Source: Paenibacillus glacialis
GTDB lineage: Bacteria > Bacillota > Bacilli > Paenibacillales > Paenibacillaceae
Direction: 5' to 3'
NCBI RefSeq assembly: GCF_001637205.1
Contig: NZ_LVJH01000021.1
Location: 1 to 64,000, forward strand
Length of the DNA stretch: 64,000 bases
Both the position numbers and the translations under genes were made by a program. Shown here piece by piece: positions 25,640 through 34,638 of the stretch; positions within the stretch are counted from its first letter, which is position 1; every line of letters begins with the position of its first letter. The notes under the pieces are model-generated. The model saw only the letters and a program-made list of their open reading frames with translations. It was not told the DNA's origin and did not search any database.

Positions 25640-26146
25640 ATGAGTATGTTTAAACGAATTGGAAACTTATTTAATAAAACAGAACCTCCTGTGAAGGAGA
25701 AAAGCATGTTAGGGCTTGCACCTGGTGATATATGTGAAGTATCTCTTGTGACATATGAAGTTGTGGGTAGAGTCCACAATCGAAGTCGTAATGCCGTAGT
25801 ACTTACGTTACAGGATGGTCAGGACCTCGCTTATCTTCATATTGAAGAAAGAGAGAATTTACAGTATGCGTTGTATAAACCCATTGATGGTAGGTTAGAT
25901 AATCCTAACGAGGTTCCAAGTATCATTGATTTGGATGAAAGATCTTTTCATCTTGAGGAAGAATACGAAGGAAATGTGTTAGTTACTGGAAGAGCACCAT
26001 TTATGCAAGGCGGAGAGCAGCACGTATGGCAGTACCAATCTGATGATAATTTTCTGCTTCGTATTGAATGGCAGAATGGGCGTTTCATGATGTATGAAGG
26101 TGAAAGCTTAATTTCAGCAGATGTTAAAGTCATTCGCGCAAGCTAG
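25640..26146 (+). CDS. DUF4178 domain protein
   Basis: A 168-residue soluble protein. MSMFKRIGNLFNK at its start echoes the amphipathic PspA N-terminus and may contact membrane. The body is beta-rich: LGLAPGDICEVSLVTYEVVG, LEEEYEGNVLVTGRAPFMQG and WRIEW-like strands. The pattern and neighbourhood match DUF4178. No catalytic motif is evident. It follows the DUF350 gene by 30 bases and precedes the DUF4247 gene by 11, so it belongs to the same transcript. Confidence 0.72.
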   Translation: MSMFKRIGNLFNKTEPPVKEKSMLGLAPGDICEVSLVTYEVVGRVHNRSRNAVVLTLQDGQDLAYLHIEERENLQYALYKPIDGRLDNPNEVPSIIDLDERSFHLEEEYEGNVLVTGRAPFMQGGEQHVWQYQSDDNFLLRIEWQNGRFMMYEGESLISADVKVIRAS

Positions 26147-26157
26147 GAGAGGATCAT

Positions 26158-26937
26158 GTGAAGAAACGCTCAGTTCTTTCGATGAAATTATTGATTGTTC
26201 TTAGTTTACTTATATCTTTATTAAGTGGTTGTGGATCATCGGGGGATTTATCGAAAACCTATCCGCTTGAATCTGTGAATAAAGAGGGTACGGCAACCTC
26301 ATATGTATATAGAGCTGTAGGACAGACGGTACCCGAAGTAGCTAAAGATCTTACTGATGAACGTAAGCCGGATCAGATCTCACCAGAAGATCCTGAGCGA
26401 ATGTTCCTTGTCTACGATAAAGAATGGTATCATTTGCAACAGGACCCAGACAAAAAAGAGGATACGCTCATCGAAGTGGATTCCAAAGAATATGTACAGA
26501 AAAACTATGATTCGAGCTTCTTGCAAGGCTATATAGCAGCAAGTATCATAGGGAATTTGTTCGACTCTATGGGTGGTAGTGGTTCCTATCGAGGATATTC
26601 AAGTAAAAATGTCTATAAACCGAAACAGGGCACCTATCGTAAGGCAACGGTGGATGATAAGAAAATCGCGCCTCCACTAACCGTTGAGAAAAAAGGTTCG
26701 ATTACACGTCGTGGAAAGAGCAATAGTAGCACTTCTAGTGGTAAAGATGATACGATCTTCAGCCGAGGTGCCAACGATTCCAATACGAGTAGGGGAACGA
26801 TAAAGAGAGGGAGCGATAGCGGAGGGTCCAGTATCTTTGGTTCATCTAGCAGCTCTAATAAGTCCAAGAAATCGATCAGTAAGCCTAAGACCAAGTCTGG
26901 TTCAGGTAAAATTAGTAGGCGAAGTAAAAGAAGGTAA
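26158..26937 (+). CDS. DUF4247 family lipoprotein
   Basis: A 259-residue protein starting at GTG 26158 with AGGAGAGG upstream. The signal peptide ends in lipobox ISLLSGC (Cys near residue 23). A conserved region at about 35-150 includes TATSYVYRAVGQTVPEVAKD, RMFLVYDKEWYHLQQDP, and a Gly-rich hydrophobic stretch LQGYIAASIIGNLFDSMGG. The final 90 residues are Ser/Lys/Arg-rich, strongly basic and low-complexity, ending SRRSKRR. Such a tail on the outside could bind teichoic or phospholipid phosphate. Last gene of the pspA operon; a terminator follows. Confidence 0.7.
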   Translation: MKKRSVLSMKLLIVLSLLISLLSGCGSSGDLSKTYPLESVNKEGTATSYVYRAVGQTVPEVAKDLTDERKPDQISPEDPERMFLVYDKEWYHLQQDPDKKEDTLIEVDSKEYVQKNYDSSFLQGYIAASIIGNLFDSMGGSGSYRGYSSKNVYKPKQGTYRKATVDDKKIAPPLTVEKKGSITRRGKSNSSTSSGKDDTIFSRGANDSNTSRGTIKRGSDSGGSSIFGSSSSSNKSKKSISKPKTKSGSGKISRRSKRR

Positions 26938-26995
26938 AGAGTCGACAATGTTTTGTTGATTTCTAACTTTTGATAAATGAACTGTTCCATCTATA

Positions 26996-27034
26996 GGCAG
27001 TGTACGAAGCATGTTTTCGTATACTGTCTTTTTT
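26996..27034 (+). terminator. Rho-independent terminator of the pspA operon
   Basis: CAGTGTACGAA...TTCGTATACTG followed by TCTTTTTTA. Confidence 0.85.
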
Positions 27035-27093
27035 ATCTTTTGTGAAAATGATATGTTATAGAAGAAACTACAATTCCCATCGGAGGTTACACC

Positions 27094-28356
27094 ATGGCTG
27101 ATGATATACATAATAACTCTAAATTTAAGCGTAAAGCACTTCAGGTAAACGTTGCTCAATCCATGATTTCGCAATATATAAGTGTGGGCGAGACCGAAAT
27201 GGTTACATTGCAAGAGAGTCACGGAAGAACTTTAGCGCAGGAGATTTCAGCGCCTCATCCATATCCGCATTTTCGCCGGTCTGGAATGGATGGGTATGCC
27301 ATTCGTTCTGCAGACACAGAGGGCTGTAGCAATGATCAATCGATATGGCTTCAAGTGATCGATGAGATTCCTTGTGGTACGGTATCTGACAAAACAATCA
27401 TTCCAGGAACGGCTGCACGTATTATGACTGGTGCACAAGTCCCAGAAGGGGCAGATGCGGTCGTGATGTTCGAAATGACAGAGATACGTGAGGATGAAGG
27501 TGGATCTGTTGTCGGATTGAAACGTTATATTGAAATCGGGAAGAATTTAACCCCCATCGGTTTGGAACTTCAGGCAGGAGAATTGATCCTTAGTCCAGGG
27601 ATTACGATTTCAGCAGGTGAAATTTCAGTATTAGCGACGTTTGGCATTCATCATGTGGCTGTATATCGTCGTCCTCGGGTAGCTATTTTCTCAACAGGAT
27701 CTGAATTGTTATCGGTAGATGAACCTTTACAACCAGGGAAAATTCGTAACAGCAACACGTATATGCTCGCTTCTCAAGTGATCGAGGCTGGAGGGGAACC
27801 CGTTATTCTAGATGCTATTATGGATGATTTGTCTCTAGCTCGTGAGAAAGTGGAAGAGGCTCTTCATGCGTATGATATGGTCGTAACTAGTGGTGGTGTA
27901 TCGGTTGGTGATTTTGATATTATGGGTGACCTCGTACGTGGTGATAGTGTTGAAATGTTGTACAACAAAATCGCAATGCGTCCAGGTAGCGTGACAACAG
28001 CAGCGGTTAAAGATGGCAAGTTACTATTTGCTCTCTCCGGAAATCCGGGAGCTTGCTTCGTTGGATGTGAATTATTTGTTCGACCTAGCATCAGAGGTAT
28101 GATGGGTGATCAGAAGCCCTATTTAACGGAGTGGAGTGGGATATTGGGTGCTGATTATTCTAAGGTAAACAATTTCACACGGTACGTTCGCGGAAAGACT
28201 GAGATTAGAGAAGGTGTCGTTTACGCCATGCCATCAGGTATAGATGAATCTGGTGTCATGATAACAATTAAGGATAGTGATTGCCTAATCGTCGTACCAC
28301 CAGGACAACAAGGGATGAAGAGTGGAGATAAAGTTCAAATGTTGATGTTGAGATAA
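27094..28356 (+). CDS. moeA: Molybdopterin molybdenumtransferase MoeA
   Basis: A 420-residue MoeA, the usual length. Seen: SGMDGYAIRS (the conserved 'R.SamDGyA' loop), IMTGAQVPEGADAVVMFE, and in the MoCF domain IFSTGSELL, NSNTYML, VTSGGVSVGDFD and FALSGNPGACFVG. The C-terminal beta domain ends VVPPGQQGMKSGDKVQ. It inserts molybdate into adenylated molybdopterin in the last step of Mo-cofactor synthesis. ATG 27094 follows CGGAGG. It stands alone; no other moa/mob gene is in the window. Confidence 0.93.
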   Translation: MADDIHNNSKFKRKALQVNVAQSMISQYISVGETEMVTLQESHGRTLAQEISAPHPYPHFRRSGMDGYAIRSADTEGCSNDQSIWLQVIDEIPCGTVSDKTIIPGTAARIMTGAQVPEGADAVVMFEMTEIREDEGGSVVGLKRYIEIGKNLTPIGLELQAGELILSPGITISAGEISVLATFGIHHVAVYRRPRVAIFSTGSELLSVDEPLQPGKIRNSNTYMLASQVIEAGGEPVILDAIMDDLSLAREKVEEALHAYDMVVTSGGVSVGDFDIMGDLVRGDSVEMLYNKIAMRPGSVTTAAVKDGKLLFALSGNPGACFVGCELFVRPSIRGMMGDQKPYLTEWSGILGADYSKVNNFTRYVRGKTEIREGVVYAMPSGIDESGVMITIKDSDCLIVVPPGQQGMKSGDKVQMLMLR

Positions 28357-28689
28357 ATGTGCTTCACGTGGATATAATGGATCATGAAAGTGGGCTACCG
28401 TCAATAATATTGATGGGTAGTCTTCTTCTGTTTGAAAAGAGATTACTTAAGCTTATACTAAAGTACTTTGAGAATTAGAAGAGAATATTAATTTGTACGA
28501 ATTGGTTGAGCCTGGTTTTGCAAGAAAAATAAGTTGAGATAATGAAGCACTTCTACCTGGTGGAACTTCAAATCGAGCATGTTGCTTACCGAAGTTAGGT
28601 TGAATGGTTGATAGGAATACATTGCCATCAGAATGCCAATGGTAGGGATATTATGTTATAATTGGGATTAATAATCGGAGGTGGTATGG
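28357..28689. other. Intergenic region after moeA
   Basis: A hairpin at 28393 ends moeA. I see only short interrupted frames in the rest (for example NINLYELVEPGFARKIS before a stop), nothing I would call a gene. Confidence 0.4.
28393..28422 (+). terminator. Hairpin terminator after moeA
   Basis: GGCTACC-gTCAAT-aat-ATTGA-tGGGTAGTC followed by TTCTTCTG. Confidence 0.7.
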
Positions 28690-28884
28690 GTGAAAATGAT
28701 TAGAAATTTTGCTCTTGTCGTAGTGAACTTAATTGGTGAGTTATGGATTGGGGTCGGTAGAAAACCTACGTTTTATGATAATCATACGGCTAATAATACT
28801 AAAACAGGTTATGTCATCTTTGTATCATTAGCTGCCCTTATATCAATAGGTGTAGCTATTTGGTTAACTTTGAAATTATACTAA
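28690..28884 (+). CDS. Small single-span membrane protein
   Basis: A 64-residue protein, GTG start at 28690 with CGGAGG 8 bases upstream. An N-terminal amphipathic stretch (MIRNFALVVVNLIGELWIG) is followed by a polar middle and a strong C-terminal membrane segment (GYVIFVSLAALISIGVAIWL). No family recognised; function unknown. Confidence 0.5.
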   Translation: MKMIRNFALVVVNLIGELWIGVGRKPTFYDNHTANNTKTGYVIFVSLAALISIGVAIWLTLKLY

Positions 28885-28948
28885 AGAAGAATTAGAAATT
28901 AAATCAAATTCATTAAGCTGATTAACTTCAATAAAGAAGGAGACAGAA

Positions 28949-29538
28949 ATGAATACATATAAGCACCTCGATTTAAGCAACAATCAGTTAACGATTGATT
29001 GTAAAGATATTATTTTGCGTGAGTATAAAGTTGAGGATTTGGACGAAATGGTTGCCATCACCCATGAACCAGAAGTAATTGAATTCCTGCCTGATTGGAA
29101 TGCACCTAAAGAGCAAAGGTTAGATTGGTTAGTTCATTATGAAATAGCAGAAAACAGCAGTTTTTAAACGTTGTAGCAGAGGGTGGGAACATCGGAGAAC
29201 TCCGTCTTCGTTTAGCCATTATTTCGAAGAAAACCGGTGGATTTATCGGATGGTGTTGTACAGGGATCAAAGAGGAGTTGCCTCCTCCTAATAGAGAAAT
29301 TATGTATGCAATATCGAATAAACATACAAATAAAGGGTATACCACCCAAGCTGTACAAGGCGTAGTTAAATATCTGTTTGAGAATACCAACGTGGAAGAA
29401 CTCATTGCTTTAGCTCTAATTCGTAATATTTCATCCAATAGAGTCATACAAAAAAGCGGATTTGATTTTCTGGACATCATTGAGTTAGATATCGAGGAAT
29501 ATAATATATATAAACTAGCTAAGCGTAAAAAAGAGTAG
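28949..29538 (+). pseudogene. GNAT acetyltransferase (RimJ-like), frameshifted
   Basis: ATG 28949 follows AAGGAG and opens a RimJ-type GNAT: DIILREYKVEDLDEMVAITH, then FLPDWNAPKEQRLDWLVHYE, ending at a TAA at 29165 after AENSSF. The protein resumes one frame over (LNVVAEGGNIGELRLRLAII, TGGFIGWCCTG, HTNKGYTTQAVQGVVKYLFE, NRVIQKSGFDF) to 29538. Adding one T to the T-run at 29160-29165 restores the full 196-residue enzyme including the acetyl-CoA loop. This is a recent inactivation or a sequencing error. Confidence 0.85.
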
Positions 29539-29803
29539 ATAGATTACTAGGCAGAAGGAAAAGGTAACTATCGCTTTGGAGGGAAAATGGCGGTGAAGAT
29601 GACACCTATTTCGTTGAAACTGTTACAGATGATTTTCTTCTCATCCACCCCATTAAATCTGGACTTCTTACTCTTGTGGACAGAACAACAGTAAGGAGCT
29701 CAAACTGTACGACTAAGTATTGCTCGATTCATAGGAAGATGTATACCTATACATAGCCCATTCCGCTAAGATGATTTTATATGTTAATTAAGGAGCTGTG
29801 CTA

Positions 29804-30709
29804 GTGTCGAATAAAAGCAAACTTCTTTCAAAAGTGTTATCAACTGCAGAAGAAATAGGATTAACTAATATTATTCCTATTGAGCTTAGTGATGGTGGGA
29901 ACATGATCATTCACTTGGCTCCATATCCAATTGTGGCCCGAATAGCCACTATCATATCAGAAGAAAATGCAGACTACGCATACATGATACTTGATCGGGA
30001 GTTACGGGTAGCACGTCACCTTCAATCCAAAGGAATTCCCGTGTTACTTCCTTCTAACCATACCGATGCACGACCGTACGACGTAGGTGGGACATGGATG
30101 ACGTATTGGAACTATGTACCCCCTGTTCAATTACATCCTCCTACAACGAGTGAGGTTCTTGGACTGATTAACAGACTTTCAGTAGCTATGATGGATTTCT
30201 CTGACGAACTTCCAGTACTTGGTGTTTGGGAGAAGACATGCCGATCGGCTGTTAGATTGAGGAATTATTCCGACCAGCGGATACAAACCTTATTAAAGAT
30301 GTTTGTAAGCGTAGATGAACAGATGCGAGTCGAGCCCCAATTGTTAGTGCCGTGTCATGGAGATGCCCATGCGAGAAACTTATTACCGAGTCCTGAAGGC
30401 TGGATATGGACGGACTTTGAAGATGTATCATTGATGCCCGCTTATTGGGACGTAGCATCATTTGTTAGTAATCTTGTGTTGTTTAACGGATTTGAAGAGC
30501 CAACTTTTAGTTACTTGTTGGAACATATCGATAGTAGTTCCGATCTAAAAGCTTTTGGATTTGCTATCACCGCACGAATACTGATGTCTACTTTAGGTAA
30601 TTTGGATTTCGCCCTTTCAGGTCATGGAGATTTGGAATTTGCAACTAGACAACTAGAACTTACGGAAGATTTTCTGAGTCAGTTAGATCAAATAATCGGA
30701 GAGAAATAG
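29804..30709 (+). CDS. Aminoglycoside phosphotransferase-family kinase
   Basis: A 301-residue protein with the APH/choline-kinase fold. Seen: ELSDGGNMIIHLAPYPIVAR as the small-lobe strands, LDRELRVARHLQSKGIPV, then the Brenner motif VPCHGDAHARNLL (catalytic Asp) and WTDFEDVSLMP (the metal-binding Asp, usually 'iDfe'). GTG 29804 follows AAGGAG at 8 bases. APH relatives phosphorylate aminoglycosides, homoserine, choline or sugars; neither the typical aminoglycoside loop nor another clue fixes the substrate. 13 bases separate it from the next small membrane gene. Confidence 0.82.
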   Translation: MSNKSKLLSKVLSTAEEIGLTNIIPIELSDGGNMIIHLAPYPIVARIATIISEENADYAYMILDRELRVARHLQSKGIPVLLPSNHTDARPYDVGGTWMTYWNYVPPVQLHPPTTSEVLGLINRLSVAMMDFSDELPVLGVWEKTCRSAVRLRNYSDQRIQTLLKMFVSVDEQMRVEPQLLVPCHGDAHARNLLPSPEGWIWTDFEDVSLMPAYWDVASFVSNLVLFNGFEEPTFSYLLEHIDSSSDLKAFGFAITARILMSTLGNLDFALSGHGDLEFATRQLELTEDFLSQLDQIIGEK

Positions 30710-30722
30710 AGGGGGATTAATT

Positions 30723-31079
30723 ATGAAGAAGAAAAATATCATAATTACTTTATTTCCTGCATTGGTAATGGCTATTATCTCCATAATGACTTCTACAAAT
30801 ATGTTCAGTTTGTCAGACCTAGAGGCTAAGTCATTAATTATCGACGGATTAGTCATAATTTTTCCGGTAGTATTTATCTTACAAGGGGTCTCATGTGCAA
30901 TAACACATACGAATGTCATTTTATCGTTATCAGTCTCCATAATAACTTATTTAGTAATCATGTTTGTATTCTTAAATAGTTCAGCATTTATATACGTGTT
31001 CGTGTATGTATTCATCTGGACAATTGGATATTGGATAACTAGATGTTTGATTAAATCAAAATCTCCAAAAGGCAATTAG
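30723..31079 (+). CDS. Small integral membrane protein, possibly DUF2651 (YbeF-like)
   Basis: A 118-residue protein with four hydrophobic segments: IIITLFPALVMAIISIM, GLVIIFPVVFILQGVSC, VILSLSVSIITYLVIMFVFL and FIYVFVYVFIWTIGYWI. The last three fit the pattern of DUF2651 proteins of Bacillus. ATG 30723 is in GGGGGATTA context. It probably shares a transcript with the preceding kinase gene. Function unknown. Confidence 0.5.
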   Translation: MKKKNIIITLFPALVMAIISIMTSTNMFSLSDLEAKSLIIDGLVIIFPVVFILQGVSCAITHTNVILSLSVSIITYLVIMFVFLNSSAFIYVFVYVFIWTIGYWITRCLIKSKSPKGN

Positions 31080-31097
31080 ACTAAGAAGAAATGGTAA

Positions 31098-31135
31098 AAT
31101 ACAGATCTTCTATTAAAAAGGAGATCCGTATTTTT
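31098..31135 (+). terminator. Rho-independent terminator
   Basis: AATAC-a-GATCT / AGATC-c-GTATT followed by TTTT; lies between convergent genes. Confidence 0.8.
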
Positions 31136-31158
31136 ATGCGCAGCTATTAACGAAACAA

Positions 31159-32415
31159 TCAATCAATAGTAATTTCTTTCATTTTTCTTTCAAAAGGATT
31201 AGCATAGAAAATCTTGTTATCTAAGATGTGAAGATTAGATATTTTATCATCTCCGAGTTTTTGTGTTGTATGGTCAATAAGGTTGATTCGATATAACTTC
31301 TTGCTGTATTCGGAATAATTGCTGTAATATAGCCAGTCACCACTCACGTTAATATTTTGAGCATTGTGATCTGATATTTTTGTTAGGGATGTTCCGTCTG
31401 TGCCCATCGTGTAAATATTTTTATTGTAATTGAAGTATAACGTATTATTTTTAACAACTATGTTAGAGAAAGAACCGTCCAATAATTTCTTTTTATTGCT
31501 TCCGTCAACATCCATGATAAATAGTTTACTGAGATACATAGTATAATAGATTTTCCCATCTACCACTGCGATACTTGATACTTCATTCTTCTCAAGTAAT
31601 TGGTTAGATGTTCCGTCAGTTTGGATGCGGTACAGTGGCATAAACATAGAAGTGCCTTTTGTGTAATAAATCCAGTCGCCAACAACAGACATCAAGTGTG
31701 GTCCTCCCAATCCTAATTCCATCACAATCTCTCGGTTAGTCCCGTCTATATCTGATTTATAAATAGTGTTTCCACTTACGTAGTATAGCTTTTCGTTAAT
31801 CATATTTAGGTTATCAACAAATACATCATCGTTTATTTTGTGCCGATCAGTTCCATCTAACTTTTCCTTATAAAGTGTGCCTTGGTCAAGTGGGTTGTTG
31901 AAAAATATCCAATCTTCGTAACTTGCATACCATCCCCCGTTGTTAAGGTTTCCGATAGAATTACCACGGATAGCAGGGGATAGAATAGGTGACTCATGAG
32001 TAACAATGGACACGTTATTATTACTGTATTTTATGCTTGCACCAAATGCTTCGGAGAGAAATCGTAGGGGTACTAACGTTCTACTGTCTACTAATATGGG
32101 TGCCTTCGTAAGCGTGAATTGCTCTTGATTCTTCTTAACGATCTTAGAGCCAATGTTTAATGTAATCGTTGTGGTTCCCTTGGATAAGATCAACTCGTTG
32201 TTATTCAATGAGGTTATATTGCCGCCAAGTTCATCCACTACAAATCTAAGGGGAACAAGAACTATACCGTGATCATGAATCGGCTTCACATCGAATGTAA
32301 TCAGATGGTCATTTACAGTGACAGTAATTGGTGGAGTTTCAGCCGCATTAACGAAACTTGTAGCTGAACCTAACAAGTAAAAAGAGGAAAGTAGAACCAA
32401 CATCCATTTTTTCAA
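31159..32415 (-). CDS. Secreted protein: copper amine oxidase N-terminal-like domain + DUF5050 propeller
   Basis: A 418-residue exported protein with a signal peptide (LVLLSSFYLLGSATSFVNA). Residues 33-140 are the copper-amine-oxidase-N-like domain: ITVTVNDHLITFDVKPIHDH, VLVPLRFVVDELGG and RTLVPLRFLSEAFGA, the signature repeat. Residues 150-418 hold repeated blades of the type 'DWIYYsn...lYrint DGtn..kl' (DUF5050-like). It is not an oxidase; these modules bind cell-surface or carbohydrate partners. The start is TTG 32415 with AAGGT 8 bases upstream. Monocistronic. Confidence 0.83.
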   Translation of the reverse strand: MKKWMLVLLSSFYLLGSATSFVNAAETPPITVTVNDHLITFDVKPIHDHGIVLVPLRFVVDELGGNITSLNNNELILSKGTTTITLNIGSKIVKKNQEQFTLTKAPILVDSRTLVPLRFLSEAFGASIKYSNNNVSIVTHESPILSPAIRGNSIGNLNNGGWYASYEDWIFFNNPLDQGTLYKEKLDGTDRHKINDDVFVDNLNMINEKLYYVSGNTIYKSDIDGTNREIVMELGLGGPHLMSVVGDWIYYTKGTSMFMPLYRIQTDGTSNQLLEKNEVSSIAVVDGKIYYTMYLSKLFIMDVDGSNKKKLLDGSFSNIVVKNNTLYFNYNKNIYTMGTDGTSLTKISDHNAQNINVSGDWLYYSNYSEYSKKLYRINLIDHTTQKLGDDKISNLHILDNKIFYANPFERKMKEITID

Positions 32416-32704
32416 AAGAGAGACCTTCTTTCTTGAATTTGTTATGTAATGTCATATTGGTAGTTACATACGTTGAGAAATCGAAAGTAGTGTTGATGTT
32501 CGTACAATTGTTCAGGTAACCACCTATATATTACTTTCCAGGCTCTATTAAGACGTTCCAACATATTGGGAAGTTGCATCTATCTATAGATTTTAGCTCA
32601 TTTTTGATTAAGTTCGTCTAACGAAAGGCTGGTGTACTAGCATTTTTTTATATCGATCATAGGATATGAATGTGTTATATCCAAAATTGATAGGAGAGGA
32701 TTAA

Positions 32705-33265
32705 ATGAGAGTACTAAAATCTTCAATTACCAAAAAAGCGGTGCGCAGTGTAAAGAAAATTACAAGATCTACTGCAATGGTGATGTATAGAAAGCAATTA
32801 TCCCGGTTCCATAAGAATAAAGCCGGAAATAACATTATCATCACCCAGCGTAATGTAGTCATCGGTACGGATGATACTTGGTTTAATGCACAGGAAATTG
32901 ATAGAAATCCGGCTTGGGTTCAGGTTCCTGATGCAAGTTACGTTTGGAGTTCGCGTGATCTGGGCGCTGAGGTTGCCGTTGTCTCCAAACAGTTCACACT
33001 CTCATCAAGAAGAAGAGTTCGAAACGCAAGCCTTTTACTGTCTGTAGATAATTACGCCATCGTGCTTATCAATGGACGATTCGTTGTATATGATACTCCA
33101 CAGGCTACGGTTTCTTTCTTTAATCCTGGACGTACTTTTGACGTACGGCGCTTTTTGCGAAGAGGTCAGAACGACATTGTTATTATAGCCTTTAACTTTG
33201 GCGGCCGTAGAACGATAGATAATCCGGCTGGTGTAGCTGCACGTCTCTCTATTCGCCAATCCTAG
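32705..33265 (+). CDS. Uncharacterised 186-residue protein with a jelly-roll-like domain
   Basis: Residues 1-45 are very basic (KKAVRSVKKITRSTAMVMYR), without a signal peptide. Residues 50-186 form a beta-sandwich pattern: NVVIGTDDTWFNAQ, AEVAVVSKQFTLSS, ASLLLSVDNYAIVLINGRFV, FDVRRFLRRGQNDIVIIAFN. This is the layout of galactose-binding-like domains ('vDn.a.vyiNG'), as on glycosidases and tail or spore-surface proteins. ATG 32705 follows GGAGAGG. No family is certain. It may be a spore-coat or cell-surface protein with a positively charged anchor. Confidence 0.55.
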   Translation: MRVLKSSITKKAVRSVKKITRSTAMVMYRKQLSRFHKNKAGNNIIITQRNVVIGTDDTWFNAQEIDRNPAWVQVPDASYVWSSRDLGAEVAVVSKQFTLSSRRRVRNASLLLSVDNYAIVLINGRFVVYDTPQATVSFFNPGRTFDVRRFLRRGQNDIVIIAFNFGGRRTIDNPAGVAARLSIRQS

Positions 33266-33303
33266 TTCTGAGAGTATGTTGAACCGATATGCAAAAATTA
33301 AAA

Positions 33304-33344
33304 ATGGATTGAGCATCAGATATATTTCTGATGACTCAATCCAT
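33304..33344. terminator. Hairpin between convergent genes
   Basis: ATGGATTGAG-CATCAG pairs with CTGATG-A-CTCAATCCAT, then CTTTTG. Confidence 0.8.
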
Positions 33345-33404
33345 CTTTTGCGGATAAGACAGTTAACATTATTTCTGACAATATATGTCGTATACGCTAA
33401 AACG

Positions 33405-34490
33405 CTACGTGGACTCCGCCCGGCGTTCAATCGCTTCAGACATCGTCTTATCGGTTAGATGCGCATATACTTCGGTCGTCTCAGTAGACGCATGGCCTAA
33501 CTGTTCTTTCGTCTTATAGATATCATTCTGAAGATAGTAGTCAGTGGCAAAAGAATGGCGTAATTTATGAACGGTAAGGAAGGGTTTGCCAAAGCGTGTA
33601 GCGTATTTAATAATCATGGCTTGAACGGCGCGTTTCGTCATTCGTTTACCTTCTTGTTGTCCGTTAGGTACGGTAAGAAAAAGGGCCTTTTCTTTCTTAG
33701 GAGCATGATATCGTACATGTCTAAGACTAAGGTAAAGGGCTAAATCATCCTTCGCTTGTTCACGGAAATAGACGGGTGTTTTGTATGTTTCATCATTATT
33801 ACCTTTTCGGAATATGTATATCATTTTATTGTTGAAATCCAGATCATCCATATTCAGATTAATAACCTCAGAGACACGTAGTCCTGAATTTAGGATAAGG
33901 CTAGCGATACAAGCATCTCGTTCCTTGTTTAGCGCATATGAGTATAGGGCTTGTTTATTCTTGGCAATGTCTACCCCATAACCTTCGAGAATATATCCTA
34001 TGAATTCAAGTAACTCTTCATCTTCAAGGATTTTACCTTTTAACTTAGCGGCGGTGTCCTTGGGTTTGTGAATGCGTTTGACTTCTACTTTCGCCATAAT
34101 ATTCCGCTTCAGGAGCGGGTAGAATTCTTCATCTTCGGCAATCTGGCTTAAGTAATGAAACAGCGAACGTAGGGAAGAAAGCTTACGAGAGATCGTGACT
34201 TTAGCATTGGCACCTTCACGACGAGTCGTCAGATAAAGTCTGTAGCTCACGATATTCTCCATACGTAACATTTCCAGTTCCGTCAGAGATATCTTTCTAT
34301 TATGATCGGCTTCAGAGAGAAGCTCCCCTCGTAACCAATTGAAGAATGTTTCGTAATCACGAATATATTCTAGTAGTGTTGATGGCGACAGATCAGGCAA
34401 CTTATAATCTATGAATTGCTGCACGAACCAAGGCATGTCAAGAACCTTTTCATCTAGTCTATTGCGATCACTTATCTTTTGAATATTCAC
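33405..34490 (-). CDS. xerS: Site-specific tyrosine recombinase XerS
   Basis: A 361-residue tyrosine recombinase with the length and N-terminus of XerS proteins (core-binding domain about residues 15-130: MPWFVQQFIDYKLPDLSPST). Catalytic residues are visible: Arg in ILNSGLRVSEVINL, His-x-x-Arg in VHKLRHSF, His in LGHAST, and the nucleophile Tyr in TTEVYAHL. XerS works alone to resolve chromosome dimers at dif in streptococci; in Paenibacillus it is a common relative. GTG 34490 is preferred (AAGGGG 8 bases upstream); GTG 34499 and ATG 34496 are possible. It is not next to phage genes, so it looks like a housekeeping or Xer-like gene, not an element integrase. Confidence 0.88.
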   Translation of the reverse strand: MNIQKISDRNRLDEKVLDMPWFVQQFIDYKLPDLSPSTLLEYIRDYETFFNWLRGELLSEADHNRKISLTELEMLRMENIVSYRLYLTTRREGANAKVTISRKLSSLRSLFHYLSQIAEDEEFYPLLKRNIMAKVEVKRIHKPKDTAAKLKGKILEDEELLEFIGYILEGYGVDIAKNKQALYSYALNKERDACIASLILNSGLRVSEVINLNMDDLDFNNKMIYIFRKGNNDETYKTPVYFREQAKDDLALYLSLRHVRYHAPKKEKALFLTVPNGQQEGKRMTKRAVQAMIIKYATRFGKPFLTVHKLRHSFATDYYLQNDIYKTKEQLGHASTETTEVYAHLTDKTMSEAIERRAEST

Positions 34491-34638
34491 TGACATCACC
34501 CCTTGTTGGTTAGAACTCTAAATACTATTTTACCATAGGAAAAGAGAGTTGTCTTAGTCGTGTAAAGTGTTGTGTAAGGGTATACATTGCGAGAAGGGTG
34601 TATAAAGTAATATAGTGATAATAAAATGGAGTGATACT

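Noticed and set aside
33405..34490. Integrase of a mobile element
   Set aside because: The protein matches XerS, and no element genes, att repeats or phage genes flank it.
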